NCBI GenBank assembly: GCA_963575745.1
Contig: CAUYUJ010021673.1
Location: 1 to 64,000 of the forward strand
Direction: 5' to 3'
DNA length: 64,000 nt
DNA from: Prorocentrum cordatum
Lineage: Eukaryota > Sar > Dinophyceae > Prorocentrales > Prorocentraceae
A program made the translations under genes and the position numbers. The notes under the pieces are model-generated. The model had not been told where the DNA came from. It was given only the letters and a program-made list of their open reading frames with translations, and did not search any database. Below are positions 39,566-51,007 of this stretch, piece after piece (positions within the stretch are counted from its first letter, which is position 1; each line of letters begins with the position of its first letter).

Positions 39566-39569
39566 TTTC

Positions 39570-39750
39570 CAGCCTTCCGACGTCTTTCGGAGTTTGATAG
39601 ACCTCCTGCCCTGACACGTCGATAAGTGAATTGGACGTTTTCGGTTCGCGAGGGGGCGTCGCGGCCGTCATTTTTGCGGGCCCAGGGCCGTCGGTTTCTG
39701 TCCTATAGGCCGTTTTCTCTGAAGGGTGGTTTGCGAAAGGAAGGTTTTTT
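39570..39750. repeat. ACACGTCGATTAG dispersed repeat, copy 2
   Basis: CCTGCCCTGACACGTCGATA then AGTGAATTGGACGTTTTCGG and GCGAGGGGGCGTCGCGGCCG, in the same order as copies 1 and 3. It ends directly at the small inverted-repeat element at 39,753. Confidence 0.75.
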
Positions 39751-39752
39751 AC

Positions 39753-39906
39753 CAGCCTCGAACGTATCCCTACCCCTAAGATTGACACGCCAAAAGGCGA
39801 GGACAATCTTAGGGGTTCGCCCTCCAAAAAATAAGGGAATCCCTAAGATTGGCATCGTGATGAGGAGGTGCCCGGCATAGAGATAGGGATATGTTCCAGG
39901 CTGGTA
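39753..39906. mobile_element. Small inverted-repeat element, ACCAG...CTGGT family, copy 2
   Basis: The left end is TACCAGCCTCGAACGTATCC then CTACCCCTAAG. The right end is AGATAGGGATATGTTCCAGG then CTGGTA. The arms are inverse over about 24 bp. TA is duplicated outside. An inner inverted pair (CCCTAAGATTG / CAATCTTAGGGG) suggests further folding. It has no ORF. Confidence 0.68.
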
Positions 39907-40340
39907 ATCCGGTTCGTACAGCGGAGACCCGTGCCAAGAAGCATTCGGGGGTCCCCAAACGGGGTGGTGACCACACCGTCCGGCGAGTCGGTGGGGATTA
40001 GGGGTCACCGCACGGTTTTGGGACTCGGGTCGTTCTCCGAGGACGTCTCAGGCGACTGGGGCATCCGAGGTTCCAAAACCGTGCGTTGACGGACCGTGCG
40101 GTGAAGTCTTAGGGGATTTCGAGGTCACCGCACGATCTGTCACCGCACCGTCTCGGGGCTCCACAACACCTTTTCTGCATCCAGGGTGCCCTGGGTTTCT
40201 TGCGTTTCCATGGTTCTGCCATGGAGAGCGTGACGCTCCCACACCAAAAACCAGTGGACGCCCTGGGGTCTCAGGGTTGGGTTTCTTGGTGGAAGGCTTC
40301 TTGTGGTCTGGCCTCCGCTGTGTGGCAAGCTGTGGGCTGC
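39907..40340. other. Inverted CCGCACGGTTTTGG words and a dispersed repeat
   Basis: CCGCACGGTTTTGGGACTCGG near 40,007 is inverse to CCGAGGTTCCAAAACCGTGCG near 40,066. Near 40,195-40,310 a block with CTGGGGTCTCAGGGTTGGGT and TTCTTGTGGTC is shared with 55,500-55,620. Confidence 0.6.
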
Positions 40341-40452
40341 AGGCACGTCCGTGCCTCCCGAGGACATGCGGCGGCGGGACGCGGAGGCCGCTCACCTCCG
40401 CGCCAGGGTGGAGCTCCTGGAGCGCGGCGCGCCGCAGGAGGACCCGGGGGTC
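40341..40452 (+). CDS. Exon-like island with charged helix
   Basis: After GTGGGCTGCAG (a possible acceptor at about 40,341) a frame reads TSVPPEDMRRRDAEAAHLRA then RVELLERGAPQEDPG. This is a typical charged, probably helical exon of dinoflagellate proteins. The right boundary is uncertain: CGCCGCAG at about 40,436 or further on. Its neighbours are repeats and no further exon was found nearby. No family is recognised. Confidence 0.35.
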
Positions 40453-42500
40453 GACCAAGCGTTGGTGTGGCACTCCCGTGGGTCGCTCTTTGAAGCTCGC
40501 TGAGGGGCAGCGAACGCGACCTGTGTTTCTGGGGCGACGGGGGAGAGGGCAATGCTCTTGTAGGGCAAGAGCCAGCATGAGCAGCCCCATCGTCGGCAAG
40601 AGTAAACCTGAAATCAGAGCTTCTCGCGAAGGGCGGCTGTAAGGATTGCTGTTGACCGATCAAGCGCGCCCGCCGAGCGTACGGGGATCTGGCCCTGGAA
40701 ACAACGCTGCCCCCCCAGCGACCTTCCAGTCGGCCTCGTGTTTTTCTCTCTCGTCGTGTTGCGCTGTTCTCATTCGAGGGCCCACCACTGGCCGATCGCG
40801 ACCTCGGACCTGCGCCACGGCGTTGGTTTGTGCGATCCGTCCAACCGCCTTCGTGCCAAATCGCCTCCAACCAAAGCATGAGACAGTTGGGTCACCCCCT
40901 GCGAGGAGCACCACGTGCTGGCCGCGCTGAAGTTCAAAGACGAGGAGGCCCGAAGACCAAGCAGCAAGCAAATGGCCTGGCGACAAGCCCAACCCTCAAA
41001 AGAGAAAAAGGTACCAAACCCTGAGAGGTGGCGTTGCGAAAGAACACAACATTGTGTGAACCCGCATAGTAAGGATGAGCGACTTTCCAAGGTTACCCTG
41101 GAATCCTCCCCCTTCGACCCATCCTGTGCCGCTTTCGCTGGCCGCGCCCCGCTTGCAAAGTGTCGACGTGGCATCTCAAAGCACGTGCATCCAACGTCCT
41201 TATTATACGGGTTGGCTGTAAGTTGTTTGGCCGCGTTCGGCCTCTGGGGGCCCGCGCCGGGCCCCAGGACTGTCAGACAACAGGCAAGGATGACAAACTG
41301 GCCCTGGGGAATCGGACGAGACTTCTCGGGACCCGTTTTGTTCCGTCGCGGCGCGGCAGCGGCGATTCGCTCGCGCGATCTAGTAGCTGGGGCGAAGCGT
41401 ACGAATTGTCCGGCGGCAAGATAAATATATTCGGCCAGACGGCCGCGGGGCGAAGAGGGAGGGTGGGAGAGCCTTCGCAGCACAAGGGTCGTCGGCATGA
41501 GCGGCCAGTTCGGCCGGCCGTTGCCGGGGCGTCTTGGCAGGAGCGGCGTCGCGCCCGCACCCAGGGGCTGAGGCAGAGGCTGCAGGCGCTTCTCGGTGCC
41601 CCACAGAGGAACAAAAAAGTGTGCCGTCGGATGTTCGGGGCTCCCCTGGCCTCGCTTTCGCATGATAGGGCCTCCAGGGTGGCCCTCTGTCGCCGCGGCG
41701 GGGTGCGCCCCGGAACCTGGTCAGAGCACACCCCGGGAGAGGCTCGGAGAGGAGCGGTGCCAGTCTTGCCTGATGTCCCCCAAAACGAGCTTGGCGAAGG
41801 AGCCCACCCCTTCTGCGGTTTCAGGTAAGGATGGTGATGGACCTCGCTTCTGTCCAGGCCTCCCAGGTGATCTGCGGAAAAGCGAGGCCGACTGCGCTGA
41901 CATCGGCGCGCAAACTTCCCGCGTGTTATCGCGCGTTGGCGCCCTCTTCTCCACACGAGGTGTCACGCTGGCGGCCGGTGTGAGCTGCGGCGTAAGGTCG
42001 CCACGTGCTGGCCGCGGTGGAGGTCAAGGACGAGAAAGCCCGAAGACCAAGCAAAAAGCCTGGGGGCAGGCCCCACTCTCACAGGAGAAACATGTTTTGG
42101 TGTTGTTTGGCCTCCAGGGTGTTCCTTGTCGCCACGACTGAGGACTGGGTTCGCTTCGGTACTTCGGTCAGAGCGCACCGAGGGAGGGGCCTGGAGAGCA
42201 GCGGTATGCGTACGTTCTTGGTTTCCCCAGAATATCTTGGCGGGACGCCTACTTTTGTCAGCGGTTTCGTGTAACGATGGTGGCGAACCTCCCTGTGTCT
42301 GGGTCTCCCAGATGGTGAGCCCGAGGAGTTGGGATCGGAGGGTCGCGTCAAATCGCCGATGTATCGCCGACAGCGCCGGCGCATCGCCGATGTCGCCGAT
42401 GCATCGCCAGAACATCGGTCGATGCATCGGCGGTGGGGCGCGAGCCTCCGACCTCACTTGTGCGGGCCCCGTTTGGAAAGTCTCAATGAATATGCGCGAT
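40453..42500. other. Dispersed-repeat region, no gene accepted
   Basis: A pair of about 100-bp copies (40,909-41,015 and 42,001-42,095) shares CACGTGCTGGCCGCG and GCCCGAAGACCAAGCA. The block 41,075-41,190 with GCAAAGTGTCGACGTGGC is shared with 59,890-60,000. At 41,895-42,000 there is a relative of 54,085-54,195. At 42,345-42,425 a short CGCCGATG-type repeat occurs. Long open frames are present on both strands without motifs. Confidence 0.5.
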
Positions 42501-43145
42501 CCGTGAGGGGTGTGCCGAAGTGGGCGGGGGGGCGCAGGCGATTCTGCCCGCTCGGGCCATGGGTGGAGCTTCCTGTGGGGCACGATCCGCCTCAGGGGTG
42601 CGCCGGTGGAGCTTCCTTTGGGGCACGATCCGCCTCAGGGGTGCGCCGGAGGAGAGGTGAGGAGGACGGGGGGGGTGTCGGAAAGAGGTGGGGCGCGGCG
42701 TTGCTGATTCAAAACACGGACCGAATTCCACACAGGAGCACGTGGCAAACAGGAGGAGGATGGGGAGGGAGCCAGTGGGACGGAAACGCGCGGCGCTGCG
42801 GATTCAACACGAGGACCCACATCACAAAAGGGCTCGGAACCCAACGAAACAGAAAGCGTCGCAATTCTTGTGACGCTGGGATTGCCGGATACCAGGACTC
42901 TTCCGGATCGATCGGGCTCGAGGTATGCCGCGGAACGATTCGTTCTTGGGTTTGGGTTTTTTTCATTGTGTTGCAATGTTTTCGCAACGTCGGATCTCAG
43001 GTAAGCTTAGACAGTTAGGCACACCAATTGGCGACGACTGCAATGCTTGTGATGGGGTCGTCAGTGGTGATGCGCGCACGAGCTGGTGACGATGCATGAT
43101 GATGATGCTGGTGACGATGCATGATGGCGATTGTGATGGTGACCA
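42501..43145. other. No gene recognised; 57-bp duplication
   Basis: GTGGAGCTTCCTGTGGGGCACGATCCGCC... occurs at about 42,561 and, diverged, at 42,607. From 43,050 GATGATG words lead into the minisatellite. Confidence 0.45.
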
Positions 43146-43174
43146 TCATGGTGACGATGCTGATTTTGAGCGAG

Positions 43175-43860
43175 GCATCATCGGGATACCATCGGGACAC
43201 CACCGGGACACCATGTCGACACCATCGGGACACCATATGGACACCATCGGAACACCATCTGGACACCATGGGGACACCATCGGGACACCAGTGGGGCTCC
43301 ATCGAGGCACCATCGGAGCTCCATCGGGACACCATCTAGACATCATCGGGACACCATGTGGACACAATCGAGACACCATGTGGACACCATCAGGACACCA
43401 TATCAATACCATCGGGACACTATCGAGACTCCATCGGGACACCATCGGGACACCATCGGGACACAACCAGGACACCATCGGGACACCATCGGAACACCAT
43501 CGGGACGTCATTACCATCGGGACACCATGTCGACACCATCGGGACACCATTTGGACATCATCGGGACACCATGTCGACACCATCGAGACACCATCGGAAC
43601 ATTATCGGGGCAGCATCGGGACACCATCGGGACACCATCGGGACACCACCAGGACACCATCGGGACACCATCGGAACAACATCGGAACACCATCGGGACA
43701 CCATCGGGACACCATGCCGACACCATCGGGACACCATCGGGGCACCATGTGGACACCATCGGGACACTATGCCGACACCATCGGGACACCATTTGAACAT
43801 CATCGGGACACCATCGGGGCACCACGTGGACACCATTTGAACACCATAGGGACAGTCCCA
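43175..43860. repeat. ACCATCGGGACA 12-bp minisatellite, about 690 bp
   Basis: Nearly perfect 12-bp units (CACCATCGGGAC) with variants CACCATGTGGAC, CACCATGTCGAC and CATCATCGGGAC. Because 12 is a multiple of 3 and no unit contains a stop, ORFs of over 100 codons exist in several frames on both strands (for example His-Arg-Asp-Thr-Ile-Gly-Thr-Pro repeats). They are artefacts of the repeat. Confidence 0.95.
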
Positions 43861-44680
43861 AGCCACTGCCAGCCAGCCGGCTGAACACCCCTGGGGCGGC
43901 CAACGGGGGGGAGCAATGTTTGACCCAGTTTCGCCTTAGCAACGCAGCTCCACCTCGCACGACGCGAACACGAAACCGAAACCGATTCCCCGATAAGGGC
44001 GTCTCAGTTTATGGCGAGTCTTGGGAACTGGGGGGATTGCCAGATTCTGGTAGGGAATATTATGAGTTCTCTGGAATCCGATGACTTGTCATTTCTGGGG
44101 GGGGGGGAATCCTAGGGGGCCCAATGATTCCTAGAAGTACCATGGAATTCGAAGGATTCCAACTCCCTGGAAGGAATCCGGGGCGACCCTCGTGTCTCTC
44201 CCTGCCCTCCAGGGAGATCCCACCAGACCGCGGCAGCAGGGCAGCCGAGCACCACGCTGCCTATCGGGTGCCGTGCTCCACCCACCCACTCGGGGGAGGC
44301 TCCGCCAGACCGCGACAGGGTATTCGAGTACTCCAGATTTCGTAATAAAAGGGAGGGGGTCTGGACCCTCCAAGAAAAAGCCATTTCAGACCTCCCCCGT
44401 GGGAGAACCCTCCAAAACATCGTCCCCAGACCCCCCAGGCCCTCCGAGATAGCCGGGAAGAGACCCCCCCCCCCGAAATGAGACCCCCTTCCCTTGATTA
44501 CGAAATCTGGAGTACCGTACTGAGTGTATCAGGCTGCATGCATGTCTGACCTCTCCAGGGGAGGCCCCGCCAGACCGCGGCAGATTTTGTCGAGAACCAT
44601 GCATTTACGAGAACCCTATGGCTCGTAAGGAGGTCCGGGGGGGGGAGGAGGCGACGTCTCAGGCAATCGATCTCACCGTC
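43861..44680. repeat. Left part of duplicated block; CCGCCAGACCGCGG spacers
   Basis: At 44,205-44,340 and 44,560-44,585 sequence with GGAGGCTCCGCCAGACCGCG and TTCGAGTACTCCAG recurs. Related sequence lies at 47,800-47,925 before the second CTCACTATCGAT array. Near 43,930-43,975 is a fragment of the trailer found after both arrays (CGAACACGAAACCGAAACCG). Confidence 0.65.
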
Positions 44681-44920
44681 GGTTCCACTCGATCGATCCC
44701 ACTATCGGTCTCTATTGATCTCACTATCGACCTCACTATCGATCTCACCATCGGTCTCACGCGATCGAGCTCACTATCGATCTCACGAGCGATGTCACTG
44801 ATTATCGAACTCACTATCGATCTCACTATCGATCCCACCATCGGCCTCACTATCAATCTCACTGTCGATCCGACTATCGATCTCACTATCGATCTTATTC
44901 TCGACCTCACGGGACACCAC
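44680..44920. repeat. CTCACTATCGAT 12-bp minisatellite, first array
   Basis: Units CTCACTATCGAT and variants (CTCACCATCGGT) run for about 240 bp. They are followed by GGGACACCACGGGAC units (44,920-45,030) and then by a unique trailer. The same three-part order recurs at 47,975-48,850. Long ORFs on both strands come from the 12-bp period. Confidence 0.93.
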
Positions 44921-45240
44921 GGGACGCCGCGCCGCGGGACCTTTTGGGACACTTTGGGGCACCTTGGGACACCACCGGACAACATGGGACACCACGGTAC
45001 ACCACGGGACACAACGGCGGGACACCCCCAGACACCGTTGGCCAACCGGGGGGGCGGATTTTGGGCCCGGCGGCGCCCTGGCAAGTGAGGGTTCGTTCTT
45101 CTTGTCCGCCCACGCAGCTTCGCTTCGCCCGCACGCACGACACGAACACGAAACCTAAACCGATTTCCCGGTGGGGGGCTCTCCGTTTCATTGAGAACTC
45201 TCTCTTTGGCTCTCCGTTTCATTGCGATCCCTCTCCCTCA
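44921..45240. repeat. GGGACACCAC repeats plus trailer shared with 48,560-48,860
   Basis: After the GGGACACC units, GGCAAGTGAGGGTTCGTTCT, CGCCCGCACGCACGACACGA and ACCGATTTCCCGG... match the trailer at 48,720-48,830 closely. Copies are of similar length, so the two loci derive from one block. Confidence 0.8.
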
Positions 45241-45519
45241 CTTCCGATTATTCTAGACGTTTCGCGTAATTCCACCAGCACATCCAGAAACGATGCCCAG
45301 GCGAGTTGCCCTGATCAGGGATGTGGAGCAGCATGCAGTGGAATAAAGGGCTGGGGAAGCCGTTATACCCCAAGGGAGGGAGGATAGAGGAGGAGTCGGA
45401 GGAGGCCTTGGGGGAGGGGGAGAAGCCAGGAGAGATGAGGCGGAACAGGCGGATGAGGAATAGGAGAAGGAGAGAGAGCAAACTGGTCAGAGGCATGTTG
45501 TATGCCCCTCGGGGTCTCT

Positions 45520-45850
45520 TCGAATGTCTCTTGAGAGCTTCTTGGAGTCCTCTTGGGGCGTCTTGGGGACCTGTTTGGCGGTCTCTTGCGGGCCTCTTGG
45601 AGCGTCTTGGGTGCCTCGGGGGAGCTTCTTGGGGCCCCTTTGGGGTCTCGCGGTCTCTTGGGGGCCTCTTGGAGCGTCTTGGGTGCCTCGGGGGAGCTTC
45701 TTGGGGCCTCTTTGGGGTCTCTTGGGGGTCTCTTGGGGACCTCTTTGGGGCCTCTTGGGGCCTCTTGGGGCCTCTTGGGGCCCCCTTGGGGCACTCTTAG
45801 GGCACTCTTGGGAACGTTTGGGGCCATCTTGGAAGAGCTCGAACAAGGAA
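45520..45850. repeat. CTCTTGGGGCC minisatellite, third locus
   Basis: Units GGGGCCTCTTGGGG and GCGTCTTGGGTGCC with a higher-order duplication of about 84 bp (TTGGAGCGTCTTGGGTGCCT occurs at 45,597 and 45,671). Vocabulary is shared with 16,440 and 21,590. The nearby stretch 45,241-45,519 holds nothing recognised except the short CGAGTTGCCCTGATCAGGGA word. Confidence 0.88.
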
Positions 45851-46019
45851 GCGGGGGTACCATATCAGGCCCCTCACCCCAGGAGGCCCAGATGGGCCCA
45901 CAGCCGATGCAACATCACGGATGGGTGCCGTCTCGCCGATGCCTTCTTGGACGCCCCAGTGGCCTGCGAAGCCCCCTTTCCAGGTCCAGGGGAGGGGGTA
46001 GGGGGAGGGGTCAAGGCAC

Positions 46020-47690
46020 CCACACGCCCACGAGCCGTCTAGCTCACTCCCACCCGCCTCCCTACACAGAAGTAACACTCGAGCCTGAGCATGTTCGGCG
46101 GTCGTCTTTGGACGGGCAGCTACTGGAAACCAACGCCGACCCAGGTGCGCGATGTTTGGGCCAGGTGCGCCAAGCGTACCAGGGGCGCCACGCGCGCCAG
46201 GCACCCCTGGGGCCCGAGCGTGCCAGGCACACCTGGTGCGCCAGATGCGCCGCGTGCTCCGAGTGCGCCAGGTGTGCCGCCCACTCCAGCCGCGCCAGTT
46301 GCGCCGCTTTCGGGGCACGTACAGAGTGCGTCAGATGCGATTGCGCACGTGACAGCACGCATCGGGAAACATGCCGGCCCCGCCATCCTTGTCGAAAACC
46401 GATGCCCATCATTGTGTCTGCTGGGCCTGCGCACAGCAGGCCACGCGCCACCACCCCCGCCGTCCCTATCAAAAACCACTCGACAGTGATCGCGGGATGG
46501 CCGCGCATGATCCAGATTTAGCCGCGAGGTGCATGTTGTATTGTAGGGGTGGTAGCCCTGCGCACAGTAGGGGATATGCTGACACCCCCGCCGCCCTTGT
46601 CACAAACAATACGAAGTTCTCGCGGGCCTCACGAACATGACTAAAGACGTTGCCCCCCTAGTGTTTTTTGCATTGTTTTGTATCGGGGATGGCGGCTCCT
46701 CGGGTTGGCCGCGCTTGCTCCAAATGTGGAGGCAGCGGTCTGGATTGTTTTCTTGCAGGGATGGTGAGGGGCGGGTTGTCATGGTGTCCGCATGGTGCTT
46801 GGTTGGCCCTCGGTCGCCTTGGGGAGGGGGTGTAATTATATTAATAGGGAACCGTGATCAAGACAACCACCCGCCCGCCAGCCGTCTAGCTCATCCCACA
46901 AGCCCTCCCTACACATAAGTAGCACGTCGTCTTTGGATGGACAGCTACTGGGAACCAAAGCCGACCCCAGGTGCGCGACTTTTGGGCGTGGTGCGCCACG
47001 CGTGCTAGGGGCGCCACGCGCGTCAGGCACCCCTTGGGCCCGAGCGTGCCAGGCACGTCTTGTGCTCCAGATGCGCCGCGTGCTCCGAGTGCGCCAGGTG
47101 TGCCGCACATTCCAGCCGCGCCAGGTGCGCCGCGTTCGGGGCACGTGCAGAGTGCGTCAGGTTCGCCTGCGTACGTGACAGCACGCATCGGGAAACATGT
47201 CGGTCCCCGCCATCCTTGTCGAAAACCGGTGCCCGTAGTTGTGTCTGCCGGGCCTGCGCACAGCAGGCCACGCGCCAACGCCCCCGCCGTCCCTATCAAA
47301 AACCACTCGACAGTGATCGCGGGATGGCCGCGCATGGTCCAGATTTAGCCGCGAGGTGCATGTTGTATTGTTTTTGTTGTCAGGGATGGTAGCCCTGCGC
47401 ACAGTGGGGAATATGCTGACACCATTGCCGTCCTTGTCAAAAACAACACGAAGTGCTCGCGGGCCTCACGAACATGACTGAAGGCTTTGCCCCAAAGTGT
47501 TTTTTGCATTGGCATTTGACGGGGATGGTGGGGGGAGCCTCATCGGGTTGGCCGCGCTTGCTCCAAATGTGGAGGCAGCGTGCGTCTTGTATTGTTTTTG
47601 ATAGAGATGGTGGGGGGCGGGTAGTCATGGTGTCCTCGTTGTTCTTAGTTGGCCCCCGGTCGCCTGGGGGAGGGGGCGTATACTAATAAT
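46020..47690. repeat. Tandem duplication, unit about 827 bp
   Basis: GTCGTCTTTGG (46,101 and 46,926) and GGCCGCGCATG (46,499 and 47,326) show a constant offset of 825-827 bp, and sequence between them aligns almost throughout. Each unit contains a GTGCGCCAGGTGTGCCG short tandem stretch and a lower-GC tail with TCGCGGGCCTCACGAACATG. Open frames inside are compositional; none is specifically conserved between units. Confidence 0.9.
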
Positions 47691-47970
47691 GAACAGTGGC
47701 AAACCCGAAGGGAGGAAAGGGGGTTGGAAGAGGACACTCGTTAAGCCACCCACGCCCTAAAGGGCTAATGGGGTTATCAGGTCTCGTGCCTCTCCCAACC
47801 CTCCAGGGGGTCCCCGCCAGACCGCGGTCGAGTACCATATCGTGTATCATGTGTCGTGCCCCTCCGGCCCCTCCAGGGAGGCCCCGCTAGACCCCCGCAG
47901 GGAATTCGAGCACCATACCTGTACGACCATCCTTCGGGTGATAAGTAGGCTCGGGGGGAGGAACCAACGT
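47691..47970. other. Right-block leader, CCGCCAGACCGCGG spacers
   Basis: CTCCAGGGGGTCCCCGCCAGACC and CCTCCAGGGAGGCCCCGCTAGACC are relatives of 44,205-44,300. They lead into the second 12-bp array. Confidence 0.6.
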
Positions 47971-48560
47971 CTCACTCAATCGATCTCACTATCGATATCA
48001 CTATCGATATCATCGTTGATCACACACGATCGATCTCACCATCAAGATCGCAATCGATCTGGCAATCAATCTCCTGATCGATCTCACAGTCGATATCAAT
48101 ATCTCTCAATCCAGTTTTCCTGATCGATCTGATTAGCGATCCCCCTATCGATCTCACAGTCGATCTCACTATCGATCTCACGATTGATATCACTGTCGAT
48201 CTCACTACCGATACAGCAATCGATACCATTATTGATCTCACAATCGATATCACTATCGATCTCACTATCTATTTCACGAACGATCACACTATCGAGCTCA
48301 CTCTCGATGTCACTATCGATCCCACTAGCGATTCCACGATTTACCTCACAAACAATCTGACATACGGGCTCACTACCGATCCCACTATCGATATCGCTAT
48401 CGATTACACTATCTATTTCACGATCGATCTCACTAGCGATCTCCCCTATCGATCTGACAACCCATCTCACAATCGAATTCACAATCGATATCACTATCAG
48501 TCTCACTATCGATTTCACTATCGAGCGCACTGTCGATCTCACTATCGCGCTCACGGGACT
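47971..48560. repeat. CTCACTATCGAT 12-bp minisatellite, second array
   Basis: About 590 bp of CTCACTATCGAT-type units, longer and more variable than the first array (44,680). They are followed by GGGACACCACGGGACACC units to 48,640. A minus-strand frame gives Ile-Val-Arg-Ser-type repeats and is not a gene. Confidence 0.93.
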
Positions 48561-48870
48561 CCACAGGACACTACGGGACACCGCGCCACGGGAAACCACG
48601 GGCCACCGCGGGACACCACGGGACACCACGGGACACCATCGGGACACTACGGTGGGGCACCCCCAGCCACCGCTGGCCAACCTGGGAGGGGGGGGGGGCG
48701 GACGTTTGGGCCGCGGCTCCCTAGCAAGTGAGGGTGCGTTCTTCTGGCCTTCTCACTCAGCTTCGACTCGCCCGCACGCACGACATGAAACCGAAACCGG
48801 TTTCCCTGTTGAGAGCCCTCGGTGTCTCTGCGATCTCATTCAGACCCAGGGGAGGTTTTGGAGAAAGAGC
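48561..48870. repeat. GGGACACC units and trailer, second copy
   Basis: The trailer GCAAGTGAGGGTGCGTTCTT then CTGGCC... CGCCCGCACGCACGACATGA matches that after the first array. Confidence 0.8.
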
Positions 48871-49630
48871 AAGCCCTTCCCCTAAGTTACCAGAGTGTGT
48901 GGCAGGGCGACCCCTATTCGCCCCTAACATCGGATGGTCGGATTCGAAAAGGAGGGGAGTGCATCCTGGACGGCCGTCTTCTTTCTCCCGTTTGATTCCC
49001 CTCCTCGCCTTCGCCTGCGCTTCCATGAGGATGGGGCAGTGAGGATGGGGCAGCTTGGCCAGGGTACCCTTGCATCCTTGCCCCTTCGGCGCATCCTTGC
49101 CAACTTTCGCTGGCCAACGCTCGGCCAGGATGGCGGCTCGTCAGGGTACCCTTGCATCCATCGGAATTCGGCCGCGCTCCGCGCGGAAAACGTCAACATG
49201 GCGTTCCAAGGCCCTTGCATCCTTACCGCTCATCCTTATTGTGCTGGTTGATTGTAATTTGTACCCCCGGACCTTGGATGTTCACAGACCAGAAGAACAG
49301 GCACGCAGCAGCTTCGAGCCGCGTCAACGCGGCGTTGGCGCCAGCGCGGGCATTCAAGGTTGATCCCGCCAGCGCCTTGAACTCAGACAGCACTGAGCGA
49401 TCACGCTTGTCAGAAAGTGGCGATTGTTCGAGTAATAATTCTCCACGCGGTATTAGAATCCAATGTCGACGTCATCGTGAAGAGGAAGTTCGGGGACCCA
49501 TAACGGGGGAGCCTTGTTGTAATTGTCTGCGTCTCGGAATTCATTTCAACTTCTGGGACATCACAATCGGCCCAGCATGACAATTCTGCCAGGATGGACC
49601 CCTGGAGGGCGCCAGGGACCGATTTGAACT
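48871..49630. other. Non-coding; TACCCTTGCATCC dispersed repeat
   Basis: GGGTACCCTTGCATCC occurs at 49,062 and 49,145, with CTTTCGCTGGCC near 49,105. Related blocks are at 41,076-41,190 and 59,890-60,000. No gene is recognised to 49,630; a 142-codon plus frame (49,152-49,580) has no motif. Confidence 0.5.
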
Positions 49631-49705
49631 GATTTGGGCCAGGACTCAGGAGGACGAGGAGGAGGAGGAGGAGGAGGAGGAGGAGGAGGAGGAGGAGGAG
49701 GGTGT
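49631..49705. repeat. GGA microsatellite
   Basis: GGA triplets, about 50 bp pure. From 49,706 to 50,750 no gene is recognised, apart from short fragments of the GTCCGCGCGGA family near 50,257 and 50,698. Confidence 0.85.
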
Positions 49706-50754
49706 GGAGTTGTCTCCTCGTGCGGCGGTCCGCTGAGCCGTGGCACCCCGCATGGAGATGTAGCGGCTCCTTCTCCTGCACGTGCGTTCTGGCCGCTGTC
49801 TCGTCCCCTGGTACTTCATCGGCTGTTTGGGCTTTCTTCCAGACAGCCGCTGTCTCACACCACAAGCACTAATTACGATTTCAATCAACGAGACGACGTG
49901 GCTACATCATGAGAAAACGGTTGAGTGGGGACTGTCGGGAAATCAGCTCCTGAAGCACGCGTTGTCCTGAGTAGACCCCCGACGCGCGCAGCTTCTCATG
50001 CGAGGCCATGGCCTCACCCGCCTCGCCCTTAAGGGGCCCGGGCGCATGCCCACACAGGCGTTCCGTTCTGTTCCGTTGCGTTCCAGACAGCCGCTGTTCT
50101 TTGTTGCAGTTGGAGCCTCGCGGGCAAAAACAAATCCTTTCTACTGGGACTGTTTGCGCTCTGAGGCCCGCTGGCCCGGCGCAAAGGGTGAGCCAGTAGG
50201 GAAGCAGGAGTGGAGGGGTGTCGAGAGCCACCAGCAGAAGCGTGAGCATCCACCTCTCTTGGAGGTCCGCGCAGACCTCTTGGGCGGCACCTCCAGGGCC
50301 TTACCTGGCGCGCGCAGGGGGAGATGGGCGGCGCAAGAACCGGGGATCAAGGGGCAAGGGTTCATGTACAGTCGGGGCCCTGAAGAAGGACCCCTTTTCG
50401 TTGGGGAGGGGCTCCGTGTTCCTTGAGCGTTTCACAGCTCGCCTCGGGTTTGCCTTCTGTTTTTGATCGGAAATCCAAGTGTAACTTATGGAAAAACAGG
50501 GGCCTTGTTCCTTATTTAGGGTTCCTTGGGTCAACGCCCCGCCTGTCAACGGGGGTCAGCCAAGGCGCCGTACCTTGCAGGATCCTGCAGAGCCAGGGCT
50601 GCATTGAACAGGGCTTGCGCGCAGGATCCTTCAGGATCCAGAGCCTGCCTGACCCGGGTTTGCACGGGCCTGGGTCGGTGCGTCCCCGAAAGAAATCCGC
50701 GCGGATTTTCGTCCGACAGTTTATGTGTGTGCCGTGTTTTTGTCTTCGAGGTAG

Positions 50755-50901
50755 CGGCATCGATGGCGGCCAAGCACAAGGAGCTCGAGATGATGGCCGG
50801 GCTGCTGCAGCTGCGCGAGCAACAGATCGAGGAGTTCAGGCGGCTGTGCGAGGAGCAGCGCTCGGAGATCCAGCAGTTGAAGGATCGCAGGCTGCCAAGA
50901 G
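50755..50901 (+). CDS. Coiled-coil protein, first recognised exon
   Basis: An ATG at 50,764 opens MAAKHKELEMMAGLLQLREQ followed by QIEEFRRLCEEQRSEIQQLK. This is a strong heptad-like coiled coil rich in Glu, Gln and Leu. The exon is preceded by a T-rich stretch and TCTTCGAG (possible acceptor) and ends near AAGAG/GTGATCC, a possible GT donor at 50,902. A 320-bp CTC-rich intron would follow. The phase does not fit the simplest acceptor at 51,222, so exact boundaries are open. The next exon is on the same strand and also has coiled-coil character, so both probably belong to one gene. Confidence 0.6.
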
Positions 50902-51007
50902 GTGATCCTGGCCCTTGGTGCCCCCGGCCTTGCACGCCACATCTTGGACCCCCTGTGGACCTCGTGAGAGATGCTCTGGAGGTTACCTGGGCCTCCCCGG
51001 GAGAGGC

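Noticed and set aside
43175-43860. CRISPR-like regular repeats
   Set aside because: The repeats are contiguous without unique spacers, and the genome is eukaryotic.
43096-43960. His-Arg-Asp-Thr-Ile-Gly repeats as a possible repeat protein
   Set aside because: The unit is 12 bp and stop-free in both directions; no start region, no codon-position bias visible and no unique flanking domain.
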